Program-made: the position numbers and the translations under genes
Assembly: GCF_900112065.1 (NCBI RefSeq)
Contig: NZ_FOKE01000002.1
Location: 432,513-496,512 of the forward strand
From: Cohnella sp. OV330
Lineage (GTDB): Bacteria > Bacillota > Bacilli > Paenibacillales > Paenibacillaceae
Reading direction: 5' to 3'
Length of the DNA: 64,000 nucleotides
Notes under the pieces: model-generated
The model's input: the letters and a program-made list of their open reading frames with translations, nothing else
Databases searched by the model: none
What the model was told of the DNA's origin: nothing
Shown here: positions 52,549 to 62,038 of the stretch, piece after piece
Numbering within the stretch: the first letter of the stretch is position 1
How the letters are laid out: every line of letters starts with the position of its first letter

Positions 52549-52748
52549 CAGCAGAAATGCGAAAAATCGCCTTGTATGAGGATATACGGACGTTATTCGG
52601 CCGTGTAACAGCTTTTTTACGGGGATTCTAACTCTTTCTCTTGTTTTGGCTCCAATTCCTCTCGATAATAAGCGAAAGGACCAGCTATTGCGGATAAATA
52701 GACGATGTATACGCTTTTTCAGATCAATTCGGAATCGGAGTGGATAAT

Positions 52749-54431
52749 TTGAGATCATCGAAATGGGCGGTCGCCGCGGGAATCGGCCTTCTTATCTTCC
52801 TGTTCATGCAAGTATTGCCTGCGATCGCTCCGGCTATGAAAGGCGAATCGGCGGCAATCGGCCGCGGAGAGGCGAAGCGGATCGCTCTCGCCTACGCCTC
52901 GGAGCGCTGGGGAATGGATCTCGGAGAAGGGTCCGAGGCGACGATCACGCATGTGGGCGACGATCGAATGGTTGCCTATATGACCAAGCACAAGCTGACC
53001 GACGAATACGACCGCGGCTGGGACGCGCGTTACCCGACGGACGTCTACGCGGTCGATCTGCATGCCGCTGACGGCAGCGTCGACCGCGTCTCCGTCCACA
53101 TGGAGACGGGCGAGGTCGTCGGCTGGGCGCGCGTTGGCGATGCGATGACTGATACGGACAAAGCGGCGGTCCGCGACGTAGAGGCGCAAACGGCCAAAGC
53201 CCTTGCCTGGCTCAAGACGCAGCCGGAATTCGACGCTTCGTCCTGGGAGCCCATCGGCAGCTTGACGGAGGGCGGCTCGGTCATCCTGCAGAGCCGCAAA
53301 TCCGGCCTGTCGGACGCGCATCTGCAGCTGCTCGTGCAGCCCGACAAGGTGCTGACGTACCGATACGCGCTGCCCGATTCGTTCTCGGAGGAGATCGCGA
53401 AGCAGCGCAAGATTGCCGACAAGCTGTCGATGACCGGCTTCCTCTTGCCGCAGATCGTCATGTTCGTGCTCGCCGTCATATACGCCGCGGCCTGCAGGGG
53501 ATGGACGTCGTTCAAGCGCGGGCTGTTCCTGTCCGCCGCCTTCTTCGTCATGTACGCGGGGTTCATGTTCAACCTGCGTCCGGGACTGCGCGCTTCTTCG
53601 TCAGGCATGAACGCAATCGCTTCGGAGAGCGACGTGACGGCGCTGCTCGTTACGAACGTCGTTATTCTTTTCATACAAGCGCTGCTCACCTACTTCGCGG
53701 CCGTCGGCGGCGACGGCCTGTGGCGCTCGATGGGCCGATCCCTGTGGCCGCGCTGGCAGGATGCCGACTACGGCATCCGGGTCAAGACCGCCATGAAGCA
53801 AGGCTACATGCTCGCCGTGATCCTGCTCGCCGCCCAGAGCGTCGTGCTGACGGGGCTCGGCCTGCTGCTCGGCAGTTATTACGGCTCCGATCCCAGCCAG
53901 TCCGCCTACAATATGTACCATCCTTGGCTGCTCCCTCTGCTCGCTTGGTGCGCGGGCATCTCGGAGGAGCTCCAGACCCGCTTCTTCGGCATCGGGCTCG
54001 TTCGCAAATGGCTCGGCGCCCTGAGCGGCTCCAAGTCGGGAGGCGAAGCCTCCGGTACCGGCGGGCGATCCGGCTCCGCATTGTCCCGCGCGCTGACTTC
54101 GATCGCGGTCCTGCCCGCGACGGCGATATGGGCTTTCGGCCATGTCGGCTATGCGGTCTACCCTTGGCAGACCCGGTTCATCGAGCTCATGATCATTGGC
54201 GCTCTGTTCGCTTGGTTTATGCTGCGTTTCGGCCTGCTGGCCGTCATTTTCGCGCATGTCGTGCTCGACTCGACCCTGATGGCCGTGCAGATGCTGTCCG
54301 ACGGACTGTCGTCCGACAATATCGCCGGCTTCGTCAGCGTCCTTCTGCCGGCGGCCGTCGCGTTGCTGATCGCCTGGCTGCACGAACGGCGGCGGGGCGG
54401 GACAGGTCCGACCGCAGGCATCTCGCGCTAG
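52749..54431 (+). CDS. CPBP-family intramembrane protease-like protein with extracytoplasmic domain
   Basis: 560 residues. An N-terminal helix (VAAGIGLLIFLFMQVLPAI), a ~200-residue mostly soluble domain predicted outside, then about eight helices with the CPBP (Abi) motifs: SEELQTRFF (glutamates and Arg), FGHVGY and FAHVVLDS. The fused N-terminal domain is not usual. CPBP proteins cleave or process membrane substrates (Rce1-like) or act in bacteriocin self-immunity; role here unknown. TTG at 52749 has GGAG 8 bases upstream; GTG at 52740 is the alternative. Confidence 0.8.
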   Translation: MRSSKWAVAAGIGLLIFLFMQVLPAIAPAMKGESAAIGRGEAKRIALAYASERWGMDLGEGSEATITHVGDDRMVAYMTKHKLTDEYDRGWDARYPTDVYAVDLHAADGSVDRVSVHMETGEVVGWARVGDAMTDTDKAAVRDVEAQTAKALAWLKTQPEFDASSWEPIGSLTEGGSVILQSRKSGLSDAHLQLLVQPDKVLTYRYALPDSFSEEIAKQRKIADKLSMTGFLLPQIVMFVLAVIYAAACRGWTSFKRGLFLSAAFFVMYAGFMFNLRPGLRASSSGMNAIASESDVTALLVTNVVILFIQALLTYFAAVGGDGLWRSMGRSLWPRWQDADYGIRVKTAMKQGYMLAVILLAAQSVVLTGLGLLLGSYYGSDPSQSAYNMYHPWLLPLLAWCAGISEELQTRFFGIGLVRKWLGALSGSKSGGEASGTGGRSGSALSRALTSIAVLPATAIWAFGHVGYAVYPWQTRFIELMIIGALFAWFMLRFGLLAVIFAHVVLDSTLMAVQMLSDGLSSDNIAGFVSVLLPAAVALLIAWLHERRRGGTGPTAGISR

Positions 54432-54447
54432 CGCGGCTGGAGGATTT

Positions 54448-55038
54448 TTAAGGTTGCAAGCTCAGCCTCGTCTTGACGAGCTTCCGCTTCTCCAATCGCA
54501 TATGCAAAACGAAATCCGCGAGCAAAAAGGGCGCGGCGGCCGCGAAAAAGAGCCCCCATTTTTTGAGCGCCGACACGAGTACGCGGATAAAGTCGCTCAT
54601 CACCGCGAACCGTACTTGCCCCTGCAGGTCCGCCGCGTTGCTGATCAACGTAATGCCGTATGTCCCTTTTTGCTCGACGGTAAAGCGGTATACCGATTTC
54701 CCTTTCACGCGCTTTAAGGCATAGACATCGGACGAATCCTCAGCCAAATCCAGGGACGATCTTCCGTCGTCTACCATGGCCGTCACGAGATCGAGCATCC
54801 TCCCGCTTGGATGGCTCGGCATGAGCGAGCGCGGTCCGCTTTCGTTTTTATCGTCGATATAATCATAAAAGATTTCATATTCGCCAGGCTGCAAATGGAC
54901 GACGGTCTTGGCGTTCAGCGCGACGTACTCGCGATTGTGAAAGCCCGTGAAAAAAGCGTAGGCGCTCGTCATGGCACCGGCGAAAAGGATGCAGCCGGCG
55001 AGGATCAGCGGGGCGAATTGGCGGGAAAAAGCGAGCAT
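54448..55038 (-). CDS. Twin 196-residue membrane-tethered protein B, unknown family
   Basis: I do not recognise the family. N-terminal helix (PLILAGCILFAGAMTSAYAFF), a ~110-residue domain with beta-rich motifs ALNAKTVVHLQPGEYEIFYDY, YRFTVEQKGTYGITLISNA, and a C-terminal helix (GLFFAAAAPFLLADFVL) with a basic tail. The middle domain should face outside. LAGC resembles a lipobox, but hydrophobicity continues past the Cys, so a plain anchor is likelier. Same length as and clearly paralogous to its upstream neighbour. Confidence 0.75.
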   Translation of the reverse strand: MLAFSRQFAPLILAGCILFAGAMTSAYAFFTGFHNREYVALNAKTVVHLQPGEYEIFYDYIDDKNESGPRSLMPSHPSGRMLDLVTAMVDDGRSSLDLAEDSSDVYALKRVKGKSVYRFTVEQKGTYGITLISNAADLQGQVRFAVMSDFIRVLVSALKKWGLFFAAAAPFLLADFVLHMRLEKRKLVKTRLSLQP

Positions 55039-55084
55039 GCGAGTTCTCCTCAGTCATAGTGGGCGAATCTGGAATTGCGACTTG

Positions 55085-55675
55085 CTAACGCTGCATGCGC
55101 AGTTTGATCACCGCAAGCTTCCGCTTTTCGATCCGCGCGTAGACGGTTAAACCGGCGATCAGAAACGGAGCCGCGGCAGCGAAAGACAGTCCCACGCTCT
55201 TAAACAAAGCGATGATTCTCTGCTTCATGTCGCCCATGACCGTAAATCGCGCGTATTTCTGCAAACCTTCGGCATTGCTGATGACCGTAATACCGTAAGT
55301 ACCTTCTTCTTTGACGGTAAAACGGTACATCGATTCACCTTTTTTGCTGAAGTCGGTGTACGTGCTAGTCCTGTCTTCCGTTAAATCCAGCGACGCCTTG
55401 CCGTCATCCACCATCACCGTGACCAAGTCTGATATACCGACGATTTCGTTATTTTTCGTAAAGGTGAGCGGGCCCATTTCTCTTGTTTTCTCGGTATACT
55501 CATAAAAAATTTCGTATTTGCCCGGTTGTAAAGGAATGGTTGTCTTGGCGTTAAGCGCAAGATAATCGCGATCGTTCAAACTGGAGAAAAAGGAAACGAT
55601 GCAAACGACGAAGCCTGCGGAGAGAATACAGCCGGCGAGGATCAATAACGCGAATTGGCGGAGAAAATCGGACAT
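55085..55675 (-). CDS. Twin 196-residue membrane-tethered protein A, unknown family
   Basis: 196 residues, colinear over its whole length with the gene 46 bases downstream: LILAGCIL, ALNAKTTIPLQPGKYEIFYEY, LVTVMVDDGKASLDLTED, MYRFTVKEEGTYGITVISNA and a C-terminal helix FAAAAPFLIAGLTVY followed by basic residues. Tandem duplication is evident and well diverged. The soluble core looks like a beta-sandwich; ligand unknown. Confidence 0.75.
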   Translation of the reverse strand: MSDFLRQFALLILAGCILSAGFVVCIVSFFSSLNDRDYLALNAKTTIPLQPGKYEIFYEYTEKTREMGPLTFTKNNEIVGISDLVTVMVDDGKASLDLTEDRTSTYTDFSKKGESMYRFTVKEEGTYGITVISNAEGLQKYARFTVMGDMKQRIIALFKSVGLSFAAAAPFLIAGLTVYARIEKRKLAVIKLRMQR

Positions 55676-55787
55676 GTCGGTACTCCTCTAGGATCGTTTC
55701 TTGGCGGCGATAAGGACGCATACAATTGGTATTATAGCCAATAGATGGTTGAATTGCAGCATTTAAATCAGGTTGGCGTTACAGCAA

Positions 55788-55833
55788 AAAGGCAGATACA
55801 AAGAGAAGCTTTCTTCCCTTTGCGTCTGCCTTT
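55788..55833 (-). terminator. Terminator after the siderophore-binding protein gene
   Basis: AAAGGCAGA-TAC-AAAG ... CTTT-GCG-TCTGCCTTT stem; on the minus strand followed by TTTTT. Confidence 0.75.
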
Positions 55834-55856
55834 CTCCTTTCGGGCCTGGCACGATA

Positions 55857-56864
55857 TTAACCTGCTGAATCGTTCATACGCTGCAGCTCATCCAGCAGCA
55901 TCGTCCGCGTGACCGGATCGTCGAAGTTCCATTGGCTGTCCATCGCGTGCACTTGCCCGGTTTTGACGGCAGGCAGCGACTTCCACAGGCTGCTCGTGAA
56001 CAGCGCCTCCGCTTGCGCCTTGGTCTCCTCTTCCTCGTCCTTCAAGATGTACAGCTCGTCGCCGATGTAATCCGACATAACCTCGACCGAGATCTCGGCG
56101 AAGCGCTCGCCGCCGTCGATCAGCGATTGGACTTTAGCCGGCGGCACGTACCCGAGCGCGTCGTACAACGATACGGACAGGCCTTGATGACCCATGACGT
56201 ACATGACTTTGCCCATCAGGAGCAGCACGGTTGCCGATTGGCCTTGCTTGCCCTTTTGCGCCAGCAGGTCTTTCGTTTGCTTCACTTTCTCGTCGTAAGC
56301 CGCGATATAGCTATCCGCAGCCGCTTCCTTGCCCAGCACGCCAGCGACTTCGCGCATCCGGTCAAAGCCTCCGTTCTCCGCGATCGCGACGGTAGGCGCG
56401 ATCTTCTCCAGCGGAGCCAAACCCTGTTCGTCCCAATCGTTAAAAATAATCAGGTCCGGATCCTGCGCCGTCACCTTCTCCAAGTCGGCGGGATAACCGA
56501 CATCCGCGATTCCCTGGAGCTGATCGCCATAAGCGACCTGGCTGCCGACGACGCTCAAACTGGCGCCAACAGGACGTACGCCTAGCGCCAGCAGGTCGCC
56601 GGGATCGCTGCAAACGTAGACGATTCGCTTCGGATCGGTCGGCACTTCGACTTCGCGGCCCTTGGCGTCCGTGATTTTTTTGGCAGCGGCGTCAGACGAC
56701 GAAGAAGCTTCCGGAGAGGCTGGCTGCGAAGCCGTCCCTTGGGATGCCGAAACCCCGGCCGACTCGCTCGGCGACGCGTCTTTGTTGGCGTTGCTGCCGC
56801 ATGCGCTTGCGAACACGGTCAATAGCAGGACGGCAAGCACCATCCAATTTCGATTTGCGCGCAA
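55857..56864 (-). CDS. Iron-siderophore ABC transporter substrate-binding lipoprotein
   Basis: 335 residues. Lipoprotein signal (MVLAVLLLTVFASAC) followed by a Ser/Ala-rich linker and a class-III periplasmic-binding-protein domain (RIVYVCSDPGDLLALGVRPVG, DLIIFNDWDEQGLAPLEKIAPTV). TTG at 56864 is preceded by GGAGG 8 bases away; the longer frame to 56936 translates the Fur box and is rejected. No permease or ATPase gene is adjacent, so it must share one encoded elsewhere. Confidence 0.88.
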   Translation of the reverse strand: MRANRNWMVLAVLLLTVFASACGSNANKDASPSESAGVSASQGTASQPASPEASSSSDAAAKKITDAKGREVEVPTDPKRIVYVCSDPGDLLALGVRPVGASLSVVGSQVAYGDQLQGIADVGYPADLEKVTAQDPDLIIFNDWDEQGLAPLEKIAPTVAIAENGGFDRMREVAGVLGKEAAADSYIAAYDEKVKQTKDLLAQKGKQGQSATVLLLMGKVMYVMGHQGLSVSLYDALGYVPPAKVQSLIDGGERFAEISVEVMSDYIGDELYILKDEEEETKAQAEALFTSSLWKSLPAVKTGQVHAMDSQWNFDDPVTRTMLLDELQRMNDSAG

Positions 56865-56888
56865 TTCAGTAACCTCCGTATCGACTAT

Positions 56889-56907
56889 GATAATGATAAT
56901 CGTTATC
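56889..56907 (-). promoter_or_regulatory. Fur box
   Basis: GATAATGATAATCGTTATC, one mismatch from the 19-base consensus GATAATGATAATCATTATC, 25 bases before the siderophore-binding protein start. Confidence 0.92.
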
Positions 56908-56992
56908 AATATAAAACGATTAAGGATCGCCGTCAACCACTTTTTGGTCCTTATGTCGACGAGAAGACTTGCATGATCGCTCGCGGGAGGCG

Positions 56993-57400
56993 GATCGCCT
57001 TCACTACAGAAGGCGATGGACCATTTCGTATGCCCGGATGGCTGATCGCCTTCACTACAGCAGGCGATGGCCCCGCACGCATGCCCGGGAGGCCGATCGC
57101 CTTCACTACAGAAGGCGATGGACCATTTCGCATGCCCGGATGGCTGATCGCCTTCACTACAGCAGGCGATGGCCCCGCACGCATGCCCGGGAGGCCGATC
57201 GCCTTCACTACAGAAGGCGATGGACCATTTCGCATGCCCGGATGGCTGATCGCCTTCACTACAGCAGGCGATGGCCCCGCACGCATGCCCGAGTGGCGGA
57301 TCGCCTCCACTACAGCAGGCGATGGCCCCGCACGCATGCCCGAGTGGCGGATCGCCTTCACTACAGCAGGCGATGGCCCCTCATGTAAGCCTATTTCACA
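56993..57400. repeat. Tandem array of eight 51-bp hairpin units
   Basis: Units begin at 56993, 57044, 57095, 57146, 57197, 57248, 57299 and 57350. Each has GATCGCCTTC-ACTACAG-(A/C)AGGCGAT, a 7- to 9-bp inverted repeat, and a GC-rich linker containing CATGCCCG. A-type (GAAGGCGAT, GGACCATTTCG linker) and B-type (GCAGGCGAT, GGCCCCGCACG linker) alternate three times, then two B-type copies follow. As 51 is divisible by three, several frames stay open through it; none has a good ribosome site. This explains the gap 56937-57480. Confidence 0.9.
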
Positions 57401-57429
57401 GCCCCGATCGCTCTTCCGCTAACGCCAAG

Positions 57430-57457
57430 AGCCCCTTTTCTCGATGGAAAAGGGGCT
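57430..57457 (-). terminator. Hairpin after uvrC
   Basis: AGCCCCTTTTC / GAAAAGGGGCT stem with TCGATG loop, 23 bases after the uvrC stop; no clean T run on the minus strand. Confidence 0.55.
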
Positions 57458-57480
57458 GTGATGAATGATTCGATATAGGC

Positions 57481-59532
57481 CTATTCGATCGACGGCACGG
57501 GAGCCTCGGCAGCTTCCCCGCCTTCCTCTTCGTTCAACGCGGCCAAAATCCGCGCGGCCAGCGCTTCGCCGATGGAGACCGCTTTGAAGTCGGCCACCGA
57601 CGCTTCGCGGATCGCCTTGAGCGAACCGAAGTGCTTGAGCAACTGCTTGCGGCGCTTCTCGCCGATGCCCGGGATAGCGTCGAGCTTGGAAGCGATCATC
57701 GACTTGCCGCGCTTCTCGCGATGGAAGGTGATCGCAAATCGGTGCACCTCGTCCTGAATGCGCTGCAGCAGGTAGAACTCCTGGCTGTCGCGCGGCAGCG
57801 GCACGACCTCTGCGGGATCGCCGACGAGCAGCTGCGCCGTCCGGTGCTTGGCGTCCTTGGCGAGGCCGCATACCGGCACGAACAGGCCCAGCTCGTTCTG
57901 CAGCACGTCGATCGCAGCGCCGATCTGACCACGGCCGCCGTCGATGACGATCAGGTCCGGCAGCTGCAGTCCTTCCTTCAGCACGCGCTCGTAACGGCGG
58001 CGCACGACCTCGCGCATCGTCTCGTAGTCGTCCGGCCCGGTGACGGTGCGGACGTTGTACTTGCGGTATTCCTTGCGGTCGGGCTTGCCGTCGGTGAAGA
58101 CGACCATCGCGGAGACGGGCGAAGCGCCCTGCATATTGGAGTTGTCGAACGCCTCGATCCGATGCGCCGACGGGATATTGAGCCACTCCGCAAGTCCCTC
58201 GGATGCCTTGATGCTCCGTTCTTGATCGCGTTCGATCATGCGGAACTTCTCCTCGAGCGCGACTTTGGCATTGTCGGCGGCCATCGCGACGAGGTGACGC
58301 TTGGAGCCGCGCTTCGGCACCGACACTTTGATCTTCAGCCAGGTGCGCAGCGATTCGCCAAGCTCGCCGCCTGACTCGTCGGCGGCATCGGCGACGCCTT
58401 CCCCGGCTCCGACCGCCGAGCCTTCGTCTTCGGCGGTCTCCGTCTCGTCGGCCGACGCCGCGACCCGCTCGATCAGCGCATCGTTCAGCTTGCCGCCCGC
58501 GGCCATGACGCCAGCGCCTTCAGCCGCCGGCGCGCTCTCTGCTTCCGCAGCTTCGCCTGGGGTCACGGGCAGAAGCACTTCGCGCGGCAACGCCGGATTT
58601 TCCGAATAATATTGGGCAACATAGGTCATGAAGTCCTCGTAGGCTTCCCCATAATAAGGGAACACGGACACGTGCCGCTGGATCATCTTGCCCTGGCGCA
58701 TGTACAGAATCTGCACGCACATCCAGCCTTTGTCCACGGCATAGCCGAAGACGTCGCGGTCCTTGGCGTCGGTCATCGTGATCTTCTGCTTTTCCATGAG
58801 CGATTCGATCGCCTGGATCTGGTCGCGGTACTCGCGCGCGCGTTCGAACTCGAGCTCGCCGGCGGCCGCTTCCATTTTGCGCTGCAGCTCCCGCTTGATG
58901 TCGCCGTGCCCGCCGTTCAGAAACCGCGACACCTCCGAGATCATGCGCTCGTACTCGGTGGGCTCGACCGGGTATTCGCACGGCGCGACGCATTGCCCGA
59001 GATGGTAGTAGAGACAAACTTTGTCCGGTAGCGTATTGCACTTGCGCAGCGGGTACAGCCGGTCGAGGAGCTTTTTGGTCTCCTGCGCGGCGAAGGCGTT
59101 CGGGTAAGGTCCGAAGTATTTTCCCTTGTCCTTGAGCACACGGCGCACGACCTCGAGCTTCGGATGCTTCTCGCTCGTGATCTTAATATAAGGAAAGGAC
59201 TTGTCGTCCTTGAGCAGAACGTTGTACCGGGGCATATGCTCCTTGATCAGATTGCACTCGAGGATGAGCGCCTCCATGTTGCTGCCGGTGACGATGTACT
59301 CGAAATCGCGGATCTCGCTCACGAGCCGCTGCGTCTTCCCGTTGTGACTGCCGATGAAGTAGGAGCGCACGCGGTTTTTAAGCACCTTGGCTTTGCCGAC
59401 GTAGATGATGACGCCCTCCGCGTTTTTCATCAGGTAGCAGCCCGGCTGGTCCGGCAGCAGCGCGAGCTTGTTGCGTATATGTTCGGCCGCTTGCTCGCGG
59501 CTCGGCAGCGGCGGATTGGCTTGGACGTCCAT
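57481..59532 (-). CDS. uvrC: Excinuclease ABC subunit UvrC
   Basis: 683 residues, about 70 more than usual. GIY-YIG nuclease ([24 protein letters not shown]), Cys-rich segment ([16 protein letters not shown]), UVR domain ([18 protein letters not shown]), C-terminal RNase H-like nuclease ([27 protein letters not shown]) and helix-hairpin-helix ([22 protein letters not shown]). Makes both incisions in nucleotide excision repair. An Ala/Glu-rich insert of about 75 residues lies between UVR and nuclease domains. ATG at 59532 (GGGAGG 12 bases upstream); the frame open to 60123 is spurious. Confidence 0.95.
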   Translation of the reverse strand: MDVQANPPLPSREQAAEHIRNKLALLPDQPGCYLMKNAEGVIIYVGKAKVLKNRVRSYFIGSHNGKTQRLVSEIRDFEYIVTGSNMEALILECNLIKEHMPRYNVLLKDDKSFPYIKITSEKHPKLEVVRRVLKDKGKYFGPYPNAFAAQETKKLLDRLYPLRKCNTLPDKVCLYYHLGQCVAPCEYPVEPTEYERMISEVSRFLNGGHGDIKRELQRKMEAAAGELEFERAREYRDQIQAIESLMEKQKITMTDAKDRDVFGYAVDKGWMCVQILYMRQGKMIQRHVSVFPYYGEAYEDFMTYVAQYYSENPALPREVLLPVTPGEAAEAESAPAAEGAGVMAAGGKLNDALIERVAASADETETAEDEGSAVGAGEGVADAADESGGELGESLRTWLKIKVSVPKRGSKRHLVAMAADNAKVALEEKFRMIERDQERSIKASEGLAEWLNIPSAHRIEAFDNSNMQGASPVSAMVVFTDGKPDRKEYRKYNVRTVTGPDDYETMREVVRRRYERVLKEGLQLPDLIVIDGGRGQIGAAIDVLQNELGLFVPVCGLAKDAKHRTAQLLVGDPAEVVPLPRDSQEFYLLQRIQDEVHRFAITFHREKRGKSMIASKLDAIPGIGEKRRKQLLKHFGSLKAIREASVADFKAVSIGEALAARILAALNEEEGGEAAEAPVPSIE

Positions 59533-59700
59533 GTTGATGTTGCGCCTCCCGAAAAGAAATGAGTTCGGAGGATGACGACCGCCGATGCGATCATGTGATC
59601 CCGTATTTTCTATTGTACCACAGAAGAAAAGAGTTGCTTTACAAGCGTTTGCGAAGTTGGGTATACTAACATTAATGACTTGTTTCAGGAGGATTTCCCC

Positions 59701-59850
59701 ATGGACAATTATGTACAAGATCCGCGCCAGCACGTGAACGAAGAGCCCCGCGACGACCTGCAGGATCTCGTATTCGGCTTCGGCGGCATGTTCGGCTTCA
59801 TGTTCCTCGTGTTCCTGATCGCCGTGATCATCAAGCAAGTAATTTCTTAA
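59701..59850 (+). CDS. yqzM: YqzM-family small membrane protein
   Basis: 49 residues: [20 protein letters not shown], then a single helix [22 protein letters not shown] and KQVIS. The charged N-terminus, 'GFGG' and 'IAxxIK' end match the Bacillus YqzM family. CAGGAGG lies 8 bases before the ATG. Function unknown in the family. Divergent from uvrC, closed by its own terminator. Confidence 0.8.
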   Translation: MDNYVQDPRQHVNEEPRDDLQDLVFGFGGMFGFMFLVFLIAVIIKQVIS

Positions 59851-59869
59851 TCTACGCGACCATGACGAA

Positions 59870-59909
59870 GCATCCCGCTCCGGGAATACGGAGGACGGGA
59901 TGCTTTTTG
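59870..59909 (+). terminator. Terminator after yqzM
   Basis: AGCATCCCG / CGGGATGCT stem followed by TTTTTG. Confidence 0.8.
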
Positions 59910-59961
59910 ATTGCCATCGAAAGCCATACATTCGAATCCGCGCTTTTGCCCTGACACAAAG

Positions 59962-59990
59962 CGAGCCCGTCCTCTTCGAGGACCGGGCCC
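59962..59990 (-). terminator. Hairpin at the end of the sulfate-transport operon
   Basis: GAGCCCGTCCTC-TTCG-AGGACCGGGC stem, just past the yezD-like gene in its direction of transcription. Confidence 0.5.
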
Positions 59991-60016
59991 GTTGCCTTAA
60001 ACCGCTGCTTTTTCGC

Positions 60017-60220
60017 CTACTTCGCTGCAGCGCCGCTCTGCGGCACTTCGCGGACGCCGCGGCGCTCCGCCACCTCGTCGAAGCGGCGGCGCTCGGTACG
60101 CTCGATCTGAACGATGCGGCCATCGTGCACGATGATCTGCACGTTGCCGTATTGCAGCCCCTCTACGGCTTCCGTAATGCGCTGAATCCAGCTATCGTTC
60201 AACTCCAACGGTTTTGCCAT
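60017..60220 (-). CDS. yezD: YezD-family small protein
   Basis: 67 residues. [37 protein letters not shown] is the complete YezD-family domain. The family is uncharacterised but recurs next to sulfate or cysteine genes; here it follows cysW by 48 bases in the same direction, supporting a link to sulfur assimilation. AGGAGGAG precedes the ATG. Confidence 0.85.
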   Translation of the reverse strand: MAKPLELNDSWIQRITEAVEGLQYGNVQIIVHDGRIVQIERTERRRFDEVAERRGVREVPQSGAAAK

Positions 60221-60268
60221 TTGGACTCCTCCTCGTGTTTTCGCCTTAGATGACCGTATGATTCGCGC

Positions 60269-61153
60269 TCAATGCGTACGGCTGTTCGCCATCTTGTGCT
60301 CGATGATGCCTTTGATGATCAAGGTGACGATCGCCAGCGCCATGAGAAGCGACGCGACCGCGAACGATGCGGTGTACTGATATTCGTTGTACAAAATCTC
60401 GATGTGCAGCGGCAAAGTATTGGTCTCGCCGCGGATATGGCCGGAGACGACCGATACGGCGCCGAACTCGCCCATCGCCCGGGCGTTACAGAGGATAACG
60501 CCGTACAATAGACCCCACTTGATGTTGGGCAGCGTCACCTTGAAAAACACCCGCCAGCCCTTGGCGCCCAGGCTGACCGCCGCTTCCTCGTCCTGCACGC
60601 CTTGCGTTTCCATGAGCGGGATCAGCTCGCGGGCGACGAACGGGAAGGTGACGAACATCGTCGCCAGGATGATGCCCGGCGTCGCGAACACAATCTTGTA
60701 ATCGTGCTCCATCAGCCAAGGTCCGATCAGCCCTTGCGCGCCGAAGAGCAAAATGTAGACCATGCCGGAGATGACGGGCGAGACCCCGAACGGCAAGTCG
60801 ATCAGCGTGATGAGCAAATTTTTGCCGCGAAACTTGAACTTCGTGATCGCCCAGGCCGCCGCAGCGCCGAACAGCGTATTCAGCGGTACGGCGACGACCG
60901 CGACCGTGAGCGTCAGCCGGAGCGCAGAGATGGCGTCCGGATCGGAGATCGCTTCCGCGTAGGTCTCCCAGCCTTTGCGGAAGGACTGGGCGATGACCGT
61001 CAGCATGGGCAGTACGACGACGAGTCCGACGAAAAGGAGCGCGATCGTGATCAGCACGATGCGCACGCCGCGCGATTCGTTCAGATGCTTGGGACGGACG
61101 TGTGCGACTTGAGCAGTTTGAGACGCGGCCGCGGCCGGTACGGCTCCTGACAT
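60269..61153 (-). CDS. cysW: Sulfate ABC transporter permease CysW
   Basis: 294 residues, six helices, with the permease loop [30 protein letters not shown] that contacts the ATPase, then [15 protein letters not shown], diagnostic for the CysW/CysT group. Forms the membrane channel with CysT. Starts 12 bases after cysT behind AAGGGGG. No cysA-type ATPase gene is in the window. Confidence 0.93.
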   Translation of the reverse strand: MSGAVPAAAASQTAQVAHVRPKHLNESRGVRIVLITIALLFVGLVVVLPMLTVIAQSFRKGWETYAEAISDPDAISALRLTLTVAVVAVPLNTLFGAAAAWAITKFKFRGKNLLITLIDLPFGVSPVISGMVYILLFGAQGLIGPWLMEHDYKIVFATPGIILATMFVTFPFVARELIPLMETQGVQDEEAAVSLGAKGWRVFFKVTLPNIKWGLLYGVILCNARAMGEFGAVSVVSGHIRGETNTLPLHIEILYNEYQYTASFAVASLLMALAIVTLIIKGIIEHKMANSRTH

Positions 61154-61165
61154 CGCGAGGCCCCC

Positions 61166-62002
61166 TTAACTCGTCCGCAGACGGCGGTTGGTCCACCGTT
61201 GCAGCGTATTGATGAGCAGCAGGAGCGCGAACGAGATGATCAGCAGTACCAGCGCGATCGCCGTCGCCTGGCTGTATTCGAACTGCTCGAGCTTCGTGAT
61301 GATGAGCAGCGGCGTGATCTCGGTTTTCATCGGCATGTTGCCGGAGATGAACACGACTGAGCCATACTCTCCGATGCCACGCGAGAAGGCGAGCGCGAAA
61401 CCCGTGATTAAAGGCGGGATCAGCTCGGGCAGCAGCACCTTGCGGAACGTCCGCCAGCGGTGCGCGCCGAGCAGCGCGGCGGCTTCCTCCATGTCGTTTT
61501 CAAGCTCATGAAGCACCGGCTGAACGGTCCGCACGACAAACGGCAATCCGATGAAGATGAGGGCGACCGTGATCCCGAGCGGCGTGTAGGCCACCTTGAT
61601 GCCGAGCGGGTCCAGCAGCGAGCCGATCCAGCCGTTCGGCGCGTAGATCGACGTGAGCGCGATGCCCGCCACCGCCGTCGGCAACGCGAAGGGCATGTCG
61701 ATGAGGCCGTCGACGATCTTTTTCCCGGGGAAACGATAGCGTACGAGCACCCAGGCGACGAGGAGGCCGAACACGACGTTGACCAGCGCGGCGAACAGGG
61801 AGGTCAGCAAGCTGACCCGGTACGAAGCGAGCACGCGCTCGCTCGTCACGGTGTGCCAGAACTGCGGAAGCGTGAGGCCCGCGGTTTTCACGATCAGCGC
61901 CGCCAGCGGGATGAGCACGATAAGGCTCAAATACAGAATGGAATAACCCATCGTAATCCGAAATCCGGGCAATATGCGTTTTTCTTTGACCTGGGAAGCC
62001 AT
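61166..62002 (-). CDS. cysT: Sulfate ABC transporter permease CysT
   Basis: 278 residues, six helices; ATPase-contact loop [30 protein letters not shown] followed by [15 protein letters not shown]. Pairs with CysW. GGAAGGA precedes the ATG; it starts 36 bases after the sulfate-binding protein gene. Confidence 0.93.
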   Translation of the reverse strand: MASQVKEKRILPGFRITMGYSILYLSLIVLIPLAALIVKTAGLTLPQFWHTVTSERVLASYRVSLLTSLFAALVNVVFGLLVAWVLVRYRFPGKKIVDGLIDMPFALPTAVAGIALTSIYAPNGWIGSLLDPLGIKVAYTPLGITVALIFIGLPFVVRTVQPVLHELENDMEEAAALLGAHRWRTFRKVLLPELIPPLITGFALAFSRGIGEYGSVVFISGNMPMKTEITPLLIITKLEQFEYSQATAIALVLLIISFALLLLINTLQRWTNRRLRTS

Positions 62003-62038
62003 TGCGATCGTCCTTCCTCGCTGTCGGGTTAGGAGATA

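Noticed and set aside
56865-56936. Hydrophobic N-terminal extension (ILITIIIIIVD-like) of the siderophore-binding protein
   Set aside because: It is the translated Fur box; a ribosome site and lipoprotein signal start at 56864.
56993-57400. CRISPR array
   Set aside because: The whole 51-bp unit including the 'spacers' repeats; no unique spacers and no cas genes nearby.
56951-57422. 17-residue-repeat proteins encoded on either strand of the 51-bp array
   Set aside because: Open frames follow from a unit length divisible by three; no ribosome site and equal openness in several frames.
59533-60123. Extended UvrC start and plus-strand ORF 59900-60253
   Set aside because: The extension covers the uvrC promoter and runs antisense to the complete yqzM gene; the plus-strand ORF is antisense to yezD.
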